A stretch of 64,000 nt of DNA from Onchidella celtica. Its lineage: Eukaryota > Mollusca > Gastropoda > Systellommatophora > Onchidiidae. Of this stretch, positions 59,401 to 64,000 are shown piece after piece. The stretch's first letter is position 1; each line of letters begins with the position of its first letter. A program made the translations under genes and the position numbers. The stretch is from positions 17,204,545 through 17,268,544 of the forward strand of contig OZ007569.1 in assembly GCA_963931925.1 (NCBI GenBank). The letters are read 5' to 3'. The notes beneath the pieces are model-generated. The model worked only from the letters and a program-made list of their open reading frames with translations. It did not search any database and was not told the DNA's origin.

Positions 59401-59597
59401 AGAATGGTAAAGAGAGTAAGCCATCCACTCTGCCTGTTTTAACCTCACAGTCACCGTTAGTGCCACCACCACCACCACCACCACCTCCTCCGCTGGCATC
59501 AACACAAAGTATTTCTACGGCCAAGTCAAAATCCTATAGTCGGCAGGTTATTAAAATGGACCCCAATTCTTTGACTTGGATGAAGAAGGACCTCTGA
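38410..59597 (+). CDS. NAA80: N-alpha-acetyltransferase 80 (actin N-terminal acetyltransferase)
   Basis: Five exons join in frame to 248 residues: 38410-38510, 40601-40743, 56856-56931, 57567-57693 and 59298-59597. All junctions have GT/AG ends. The blocks match human NAA80 in order: LTDACAEILNTFWPRS, HSLGQSCDQFPVCL, VILRDADRGKGLGRVLM with the acetyl-CoA motif RGKGLG (about 89-94), and MYLNTFDQEGFYTRIGY. Then come a run of ten prolines (about 205-214) and the C-terminal LTWMKKDL. NAA80 is a GNAT-fold enzyme that acetylates the processed N-terminus of actin in the cytosol, and its proline run binds profilin. The exon containing the first ATG opens with an acceptor and its frame is open upstream, so an earlier coding or 5' UTR exon is possible. 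Intron 2 is 16.1 kb and full of mobile elements. Confidence 0.94.
38781..40324. mobile_element. Probable TA-flanked pogo-like element, family D
   Basis: It starts CAGTCGACATTGCTTAGCAT after TA and ends near GGAGTCGACTA, a shorter mirrored match. The right flank is not a clean TA, so the end may have mutated. The motif CATGCTAAGCAT or CATGCTAAG recurs at both ends (near 38797, 38855, 40138 and 40214), which supports a single element. No transposase was recognised. It lies in NAA80 intron 1 and contains a poly-G run at about 38896-38918. Confidence 0.5.
40336..40475. repeat. Dispersed repeat, copy 2
   Basis: Matches 24280-24410 (AAGCAAAATGTTTT, CAGAAAAATGACTAA, GGGAATTTGGTCTTTCACCT) and sits just before NAA80 exon 2. 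Confidence 0.6.
41358..42176 (-). mobile_element. TA-flanked pogo-like MITE, family C, copy 2
   Basis: It starts CAGTAGACAACAGTTAAACC and ends mirrored GGTTTAACCGTTCTCCACTG, with TA on both sides. It is 819 bp and aligns end to end, inverted, with 29176-29995. The two copies differ at many positions, so both are old. It lies in NAA80 intron 2. Confidence 0.85.
42785..43316. mobile_element. Nested element with 24-bp inverted ends
   Basis: The left end is TGTGGGTGTGCATGAGAAAA followed by CCCACAATA. The right end is the same in reverse complement with one change. Between them are two tandem copies of a smaller unit. The superfamily is unknown. It lies within 42300-44245. Confidence 0.65.
42973..43230. 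repeat. Two tandem copies of a small palindromic-ended unit
   Basis: Each unit of about 125-130 bp begins TGTTAGGAGACCGTAGTCTA and ends GGTCCCCTAAACAACAGCCA. The units start at about 42973 and 43106. A third, more diverged unit is at 44938-45080. Confidence 0.75.
44938..45080. repeat. Third copy of the small palindromic-ended unit
   Basis: It begins GCTGTTGTTCGGGGACCGTA and ends TTCCCCTAACTACAGCCATG. The ends are inverted relative to each other and match the ends of the tandem units at 42973-43230. The middle is different. Confidence 0.55.
45425..48662 (+). mobile_element. Full-length RTE-like LINE
   Basis: The single large reading frame, short leader and short 3' tail fit the RTE type of LINE. 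The leader (about 45425-45625) contains CGCAAGAGGCGACTAAAGG, a type of sequence common upstream of such ORFs. The 3' end is close to the stop codon and ends TTGATGATGATA, a short-repeat tail as RTE elements have instead of poly-A. Exact 5' boundary and target duplication were not identified. It lies sense to NAA80 in intron 2 and abuts the THAP9-like transposon. Confidence 0.8.
45626..48643 (+). CDS. LINE endonuclease-reverse transcriptase, intact 1005 residues
   Basis: The endonuclease has ASWNVRSM (about 38-45), VSETRW with the catalytic glutamate at 70, IYAPTNE, MGDANAKIG and RSDHHMLLARL. The reverse transcriptase has KAAGPDQIPPEALK, NYRGITLLSIPGKVFNRII, QAGFRSNRSTTDQI, motif A FLDYEKAFDS (D649), motif B GVRQGCLLSPFLF and motif C FADD (749-752). 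The C-terminus has YLGSIIDNKGGTEAEVKARI and the basic RRRWRWIGHTLRRPG and GKRSRGRPRGTWRR blocks. No stop or frameshift is present, so the copy could encode a working protein. It would nick DNA and copy its own RNA at the break. The start codon is the first ATG, about 38 codons before the endonuclease fold; the true start could differ. Confidence 0.93.
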   Translation: MGEGGASAPVDSMKDNGQSRKDSTGPTAPSSNKSLRIASWNVRSMYEAGKSAQVTMEMRRYRLHILGVSETRWIQSGLKQLNSGEKILYSGREDKKHTEGVAIILSKHAQRSLRGWEPYGRRIILASFTTKNKNINMNIVQIYAPTNEATDEDKDDFYNQLQEIVDTLPRKDVNIIMGDANAKIGQDNTGYEDIMGRNGLGQMNENGERFASFCAFNSYVIGGSVFPHKRIHKATWISPDGVTENQIDHFCITRRFRRSLEDVIVQRGADVRSDHHMLLARLKLRLKKQGTRARTKRRKFQVSLLDGDKKEEFQLTLRNRFKPLVDLEETVDLETHWAKVKGVFTSTCQDVLGEKKVEHKEWISQKSLDLIRIRRDLKEQVNASRTRSSRVGNQEEYRASAKEVKKSIKKDKEEFIGMLAEKAEKAATGGHTRILYQTTKTLAGKYGKPEVPVKDCNRKAIFGKEAQAKRWIEHFSSLLNRPPPSNPPDILPARNDLPISCDPPTKAEINDAIKQLNRGKAAGPDQIPPEALKADAAGAAEDLHSLFSRIWIGGKFPKDWKEGHLVKLPKKGDLSNCSNYRGITLLSIPGKVFNRIILKRIQNATDPKLREEQAGFRSNRSTTDQIATLRIIVEQSLEWNSQLIVNFLDYEKAFDSIDRETLWRILRHYGIPEKMVNLIKSMYEGTSCRVIHDGELTDSFDIKTGVRQGCLLSPFLFILVIDWLMKETTNGGRNGIQWTPWTQLDDLDFADDLALLSHTHDQMQAKTTALNKISESIGLRIHPAKSKVLKIVAPPSEQVKVGDQPLEDVESFCYLGSIIDNKGGTEAEVKARIGKAQAAFTSLSKIWRTKDISLKTKLRIFNSNVKSVLLYGCETWNASQACIKRIQVFINRCLRKLLKIRWTDKVSNEIVWKRTRQSPVREEIGRRRWRWIGHTLRRPGNSIAKKVLDWNPQGKRSRGRPRGTWRRARENDVQRSGKTWNNVKRLAHDREGWKVFVGGLYPDPG
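48729..52502 (-). pseudogene. THAP9-like P-element transposase, two exons, one frame break
   Basis: Exon 1 (52502-50582) starts MVVYCCARGC and has a C2CH THAP finger: C6, C10, W45, C63, H66 and AVPSIF at 85-90. A P-element transposase core follows (LIIDEMSICKDISWCPST, VDYGGG, VFDPSHMWKLAQN, NKLRDKHIQY, KLPQFQGSEAT). The reading frame shifts once near 51060, where several residues expected before NKLRDKH are also missing, pointing to a small deletion. The donor GTATTA at 50581 and acceptor TTTTAG at 49500 join FSQAHIKIFFNK to IRQMNDWNNNPTYEQF, a join conserved in P-like transposases. Exon 2 (49499-48729) ends with the IAGFICRHL and C-x2-C region. Vertebrate THAP9 is a domesticated relative; here the break and the nested setting suggest a transposon copy, not a host gene. 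Confidence 0.85.
49664..50444. mobile_element. TTAA-flanked element inside the THAP9-like intron
   Basis: The ends are CCCTCACCCTGCG and, mirrored, CGCAGGGTGTGGG, each bordered by TTAA (49660-49663 and 50445-50448). This fits a piggyBac-type non-autonomous element of 781 bp. It accounts for most of the 1.08-kb intron between the two transposase exons. No coding region was seen. Confidence 0.78.
53434..53990. mobile_element. Foldback element with about 100-bp inverted ends of GGTCTC modules
   Basis: The left arm starts GTGTCTAGCGAGACCAGGAT and the right arm is its reverse complement over about 100 bp with few differences. Each arm contains alternating GGTCTC...CTAG and CTAG...GAGACC modules. 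The loop carries the GGTCTAGTCAGTTTGTATC core shared with 19737-20199. No clear target duplication was identified. Confidence 0.75.
53995..54062. repeat. Extra AATCCTGGTCTCCCTAG copies beside the foldback element
   Basis: Two further direct copies of AATCCTGGTCTCCCTAG follow the right arm, separated by about 30 bp. They appear to be detached modules of the same arm. Confidence 0.7.
54163..54232. repeat. CTAGAT-rich simple repeat
   Basis: The stretch is built of overlapping CTAGAT, AGATCT and TCTAGA hexamers, nearly all self-complementary. No other feature explains it. Confidence 0.8.
55200..55390. repeat. Inverted-repeat unit with GCCCAGCC ends, copy 1
   Basis: The left end reads CCCAGCCTGCAACCTTACG and the right end reads mirrored CGTAGGGTTGTTGGCTGGGC. 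The interior contains CTACGTAGATCTGCTGGTT and GGTTTGGTGTAGGGAG. A related copy lies at 56160-56330. Confidence 0.65.
56160..56330. repeat. Inverted-repeat unit with GCCCAGCC ends, copy 2
   Basis: Shares CACATAGGAATGACATT (CACATTATAGGAATGGCAT in copy 1), ATGTAGATCCGCTGGTT, AGTTTGGTGTAGGGAG and the end CTGGCTGGGCA with 55200-55390, in the same orientation. It is more diverged at its left end. Confidence 0.6.
58207..58308. other. Long near-perfect stem-loop in NAA80 intron 4
   Basis: Two 42-base arms (58207-58248 and 58267-58308) are reverse complements with one mismatch, separated by an 18-base loop. The arm contains TTAACATTAAGCACACTTAT. The length and near-perfection exceed a typical microRNA precursor and fit a recent inverted duplication, a very small foldback element or a hairpin RNA source. 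Confidence 0.8.
58515..59255 (-). mobile_element. TA-flanked pogo-like MITE, family F, with transposase tail
   Basis: The ends are CAGTGCACTCTCCCGATAAC and mirrored ATCGGGAGAGTGCACTG, bordered by TA (58513-58514 and 59256-59257). The motif GTCGTTATCGGGA recurs at both ends. The interior keeps a minus-strand fragment of a pogo/Tigger transposase C-terminus at 58906-59088. It lies in NAA80 intron 4. Confidence 0.85.
58906..59088 (-). pseudogene. Pogo/Tigger transposase C-terminal remnant
   Basis: The frame reads ALQTLRRFALQHKDGASLF, LLHQMEDKV and then QTGIMDFF shortly before the stop. Leucine-rich ALxxLR..F, LxxLE/D and a terminal Q-x-x-I-x-x-FF block are characteristic of Tigger/pogo transposase tails. 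Q-x-x-I/L/M-x-x-F-F is the PCNA-interacting (PIP) motif known in pogo transposase. No DDE core is left, so this is a deletion derivative. Confidence 0.6.
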
Positions 59598-59645
59598 TAA
59601 GATAGTGTACATGTGATGGTGTATATGAAGTGATATTTTATGTAA

Positions 59646-59651
59646 AATAAA
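59646..59651 (+). terminator. NAA80 polyadenylation signal
   Basis: AATAAA lies 49 bp past the NAA80 stop codon, the first canonical hexamer downstream. Confidence 0.65.
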
Positions 59652-61728
59652 ATCTATACTGAGAAGTATACCCTGTTAACTTTGCTGTATTCTTTCAGGG
59701 TTGTTTCAGCCTGGCTTTTGATGTTTAATTATTTATATTGTAATTTTTAAAGTTTTGTCATTATTATTGTAGTTTCATAATCTCTTGCTTGTAGTCCTCA
59801 GCCTGTACATTTACTTCCTTGTTACTTTTTCTGTTTAAATTTTGTTCTTATCAAATTTATCTATTGGTAGTCCATCAGCTCTTTGTGAAAACCAAACATG
59901 CATGTCAAATTGTCAACCCACTGCTGACATACATACAAACATAAACTATCTTAAAATCTGGAATGTAAAATAGAATTACATGTATATTTTTCTGGTGCAA
60001 ATTCATGTACAACAGCATCTTTAGCCACCCATTGTTTCATGACAATTTACAACGCAAATTAAATACATTAGTTTTGTATAATATAGGGAGGAACACATGT
60101 TCAGTTTAATCACCTGGTTTCATTTGGCCCTCACAAGAAGAATGCATAGAAATGGTTACGCTTTATAATAAGAGAAAAAACAAACACTACAATATTATAA
60201 GTGTCAGCTATGAAAAAATTCCGAAGTGATGAAAACTTCGAGGCTCAATGAAGTAGTACATGTATCTGAATGCATTAGTTGCCGTAGCAGTACTGAGCAA
60301 GTTACATCAGCAACCCTATTTGGGAGCCAGTTCCTATCCACAATAAAAAGAATTTTGTTAAATAAGGAATATTCTGTGGCTGTAGCCTTGTGGTTTGAAT
60401 TTTACCCCTCGTGAGTTACTCCACAAATCTGAACATACAAGATAAAACCCTATTGATAAAATCTTTTTTTTTTTACTTTCAATATCTTATATTTCCATGA
60501 ATTCGAGTTGATGATACTGATAGAATTTCTTCAAATACATAATGTATCACATTCCCTCCTACATTTTATGTGCATTTTGATGAAGTAAGTCCTTGTCTAT
60601 TCCCCAGGGATTTCACTGCATCCATACATTCAGCAAAAACACAACAACTGCTGTACACTACACTAACTATAACAAAACAAACAAAAAATATATACTTGAT
60701 AAATAAATTACTTTATTCTCACCAGGAGGGTTGCAGATACATGCAAAATATATTACGCCTTCAAATACAAATTATATACGTTTACTACTGTACACTTTAA
60801 ATAAAAAGAAAAAACAAAAAGTTCTGCTTTATGCCAAATCATTGATGGTTTCTCTTGTGTCTGTGGGCTATTCCCAAAAACATAATATTTGGACTGTTTT
60901 TGCATCAGTACTTAGAAATGACAATTAGTAATAAAAAGTGGACTTCCACATCTTTTTTGTCTAAAATGATACCTTGCAGTTTTACCTCTGTAGACTTTCT
61001 CATTCATTTTTCAAAAACATAGGAACATCACGATGCAATAGTGCAAGTGAATAAAACCCATATCTCATCTGGCCTTGACACACTTAACAGGGTCAACAAT
61101 CTTAAAAAAAGACACCATTATCACTGATCCACTGACCAAAAGTCTGATATGTGTTCAAAACATAACAAGACAGGATACAAAAATCTGTGAAATTATCAAA
61201 AATATGTATAGCTATTTTTTTTTATTTTTTTTTAAAGTGCCGGGATTCATTCATTGGGGTGTAATTTGGCCACTTTTTTTGCTCGACGCTGCAACCTGAC
61301 TAAGCTTAAAAAACTATGAAATTTAATTTTCTCGGGTGCCAAATAATCTAACCTAATTGCTTTCATGTCAAACTATTGTGTGCACTGAAGTTTCAGGCAA
61401 TCTTTTATAAATTTGTTATGACGGTACAATACAATGAACATTCTTGTCTCCCTTCGATAATCTGTGCACATGGGAGACTGTATTTGACATGCATTCACCT
61501 TGAAAATTAACTAAATGGGGGCAGGGTGGATAGAAAAGGACAGATTTGGGGAGAGAGGGGCAGGGAGAAAGAGAAAACAACGCCGATCCAAAAAAAGACT
61601 AAGACATGTTAAGATTGCAAACTTTGTTACCAGACAAGACATTTCCAATTTTATTAAATTATCACAGATCTGGCAAATGTGAAGAAAATTAAATTTTGAT
61701 GCCCACAAAGACACTTCAACCACAAACA
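59652..61728. other. Intergenic between convergent NAA80 and CHAC2
   Basis: AT-rich, with no recognisable coding region. It should contain the 3' UTR of CHAC2 at its right side; a minus-strand AATAAA (TTTATT on plus) is near 61650. Confidence 0.5.
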
Positions 61729-62115
61729 TCAAGACAATGTGTGATCCTTGCTTGTGTGTTCGTGTTCAAGTCGTAAAAGTTCCTGCTCCAACTCAAACAA
61801 ATGCTGGTCTTCTGCCTCCGGTGCAATCTGTCTCAAAGCAGCTGCTAAATTAAATATGTAGTCTTTGTTTCTGCCACTTGGTCCTTCTGAATGAAAGATC
61901 TGTGTGGCCATTTCCTCCACTGGTGCGGGACCCAAGAAAAAAGGGTTGTCCTCTGTCCCAATGTAAAGAGTCAACTGAAAGGGCTCTTCATTTTCATGTG
62001 GGAAAAAGGTAACTTCTGTCTGCTTGTAGCCCCCTTTTTCTCTGTAGTCCAGATGGTCTCTCACTGCTGTGATCTGTGAGGCTTCAATTTTATATGCAAC
62101 ACCCCATACTTGATC
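61729..62115 (-). CDS. CHAC2: Glutathione-specific gamma-glutamylcyclotransferase 2, last exon
   Basis: The exon starts after the acceptor GTTACAG and reads DQVWGVAYKI, then YREKGGYKQTEV, TLYIGTEDNPFFLGPAPVEE, QIFHSEGPSGRNKDYIFNLA and EDQHLFELEQELLRLE to a stop. This matches human CHAC2 from about residue 57 to the end. REKGGY carries the glutamate that corresponds to catalytic E83. The enzyme breaks cytosolic glutathione into 5-oxoproline and cysteinyl-glycine. The N-terminal third, with the YGSLIW phosphate-loop-like motif, was not found between 62116 and 64000, so at least one upstream exon should lie beyond the right edge. The paralogue CHAC1 is a less likely alternative; the short C-terminus and sequence fit CHAC2. 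Confidence 0.9.
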   Translation of the reverse strand, partial: DQVWGVAYKIEASQITAVRDHLDYREKGGYKQTEVTFFPHENEEPFQLTLYIGTEDNPFFLGPAPVEEMATQIFHSEGPSGRNKDYIFNLAAALRQIAPEAEDQHLFELEQELLRLEHEHTSKDHTLS

Positions 62116-64000
62116 CTGTAACGAAGACAAATAAACCTACAATAGGTTGGATTTTATTTGTACAATCAAAACAACTAACCAAGACACCAAATTTGCCCTT
62201 AATGAGCTGGAGTAATCCAACACAATGCCAACAATTTCACTTTATTTTTTTCTGGGGGGGGGGGGGTCAGCCGTTTTCACATAAATTGAATAGACTTGTC
62301 GGCACTGGCAAGTAACTTTCTAATAATCACATAGTATCACAAGATCACGCTGAAATAGATTGGGCTGGCCAGACTGGACAGGTATCACGGTGAAACTCAT
62401 AAGGTCCTCTCTATCTGTGCTGAAAGTGTTTCAAAAACACCAAATGAGGTTTTTACAAAGACTGAGGTGGTATTTTCACATACATTTTCAGCACTGAAAG
62501 TGGGCAAGATATTTTAAATACAAGTAAGCTATCACATATTATGCGCACATTTACGGTATTTATTTTTTACTCTTCTGTAAGGCATCAAACTTCAAGCTTT
62601 TCAGGCACCACAAAAAATTTTTTCTCAGGAGTTAAATGAAAAAGAGTATATTTGATACTGTAATTGTGATGTGAAATTGCATCACCTTGCTCTTCCCAAA
62701 TTCTGTTAGAGCACTTGAATTCACAAACTCCAGTAATCATTTTTCTTTAAACCTTATTACAGGATCGGAAAAATGTTTATTTTAGCCTGACTTACTCGAT
62801 TGCACAGATGGTCTAGTGACCATTCAAAACTGATACAAAATTCTTATGAAAAACTTGATAGTGTGGCTTTTTCTTTTTTCTTACCAAGATAATCATGTCA
62901 TCTGCACCCACGCCAGCCTATATGGCCTTTAATCAAGCCTGCCGACTTTAAATTTTGCACAAAAATAAAAAAACAGTTTCGACTAATCGCTCTTGCCATC
63001 AAATACATGTTCTCTTTTTCTTTTTTGACAACTGAAGCCTTTGAAATTATTGGAAACATCTAATCTAATCTATTATAAAAACTCGTGGGATTTTTAACAG
63101 GACCTCTGGCTCGGATTTGCATAAAATTTTACCTGTGCCTTCCTTTTGACCTGCAGAGGGTTGGTTCTTTTTAGATTTGAAACGGTGGGGAAGTTCTGTT
63201 GCTGTTTTTTTTTTTTGAGTTTGCTTTATGTTGTTAATTTTGCCTGCTATTCTCCTTTTCACGTAAACATGAGCCCGTGATGTCATCACTTCCTTCTGCT
63301 TGACCATCCACACTGAGTCAACACACTTTGGTGAACACATATCAAGCTTACTTTCTTTCATTCGCTACAGAACAGAACACACCAAAGGAGATACTTAAAC
63401 AAACTAACTACCCAGTGTGCAGATTACCGCCATTTCATGACAAACTTTGCCTCAAATGCTGACGGAGTGCATAGAGCATTAATGCGCATGGGGAATGCAT
63501 TAAAGACTTATCTAAAAGCAAACAAACAATGATGAAATAAACCTAAAAGAACGTGCAAACTGAAGCATATTGGTAATAATCACCCAGAATTGAAACTAAT
63601 AACAGTTTATTCTGGGCAGTACCGGAACCACAGCTCATTTCCCATAAATTCTATAATTGAACAATAATTTATGAACCAAACTGCACCTTGTTTGAGTGAT
63701 TCATTTAATGGCTAATTTACATTTTGTCAGATTAGGCAGTATTGCAGATATATATAATATACATATATATTTTTATTAAGAAAATATGCTCATCCACAGC
63801 TCTAAGGATAATCTGTAAAAAGTACAATATTAAGTATCACTCAGCAGTTTCTGAATGAACAAATGGTTACAGCAGGTGCAATGGCAAAGAAGCCTGTAAT
63901 TTAATTTTCTTAATGGATTTTTTTGTCTTTTAGTATTTCCTGACTGGTCAAAGTACGAAATATTCTCAAACAAAACTTTGAACCTGCAAATCCTCATTGA
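62116..64000. other. Intron of CHAC2, no other gene recognised
   Basis: AT-rich DNA with a poly-G run near 62254-62268. The open frame at 63065-63361 (minus) has no recognisable domain and no clear splice context. Confidence 0.45.

Noticed and set aside
63065-63361. 98-codon minus-strand frame as an upstream CHAC2 exon
   Set aside because: It lacks the YGSLIW and WQGSTDHRG-type blocks expected for CHAC2 and has no clear donor.

Overview
The window looks like nuclear DNA of an animal, probably a marine invertebrate. It holds three conserved, intron-bearing animal genes with large introns, many transposable elements, and a frequent palindromic ACATGTA motif. The long terminal repeat (LTR) retrotransposon is of the Gmr1 type, first described in deuterostomes. 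Together these suggest a deuterostome such as an echinoderm, hemichordate or lancelet, but a mollusc or another phylum cannot be excluded from sequence alone.

Layout. Positions 1-2090 hold the 5' part of a non-LTR retrotransposon (LINE) on the minus strand, running off the left edge. Positions 2091-6387 hold no recognisable gene, only a minisatellite. A nearly whole Gmr1-like LTR element lies on the minus strand at 6393-14776, flanked by GTATG. Positions 14782-17296 are mostly non-coding, with one possible MADF-type exon. TRMT6, the non-catalytic subunit of tRNA m1A58 methyltransferase, fills 17885-34509 on the minus strand in 12 exons. Its introns carry several short inverted-repeat elements and a 5'-truncated LINE. 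A solo LTR of the same Gmr1-like family sits at 36178-37452. NAA80, the actin N-terminal acetyltransferase, runs on the plus strand from 38410 to 59597 in at least five exons. Its 16-kb second intron contains a full-length RTE-like LINE ORF, a P-element/THAP9-like transposon with a TTAA-flanked element in its own intron, and several foldback elements. The last exon of CHAC2, a glutathione gamma-glutamylcyclotransferase, lies on the minus strand at 61729-62115; its earlier exons should lie beyond the right edge.

How the genes relate. TRMT6 and NAA80 are divergent; NAA80 and CHAC2 converge. Nothing suggests a shared pathway: tRNA modification, actin acetylation and glutathione turnover are separate housekeeping jobs. 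I see no RNA genes, CRISPR or bacterial-type systems. The most notable content is the mobile DNA: a gypsy-type element with integrase upstream of reverse transcriptase and a SCAN-like Gag, seven TA-flanked elements starting CAGT (one with a transposase tail carrying a PCNA-box-like motif), and three levels of element-in-element nesting.
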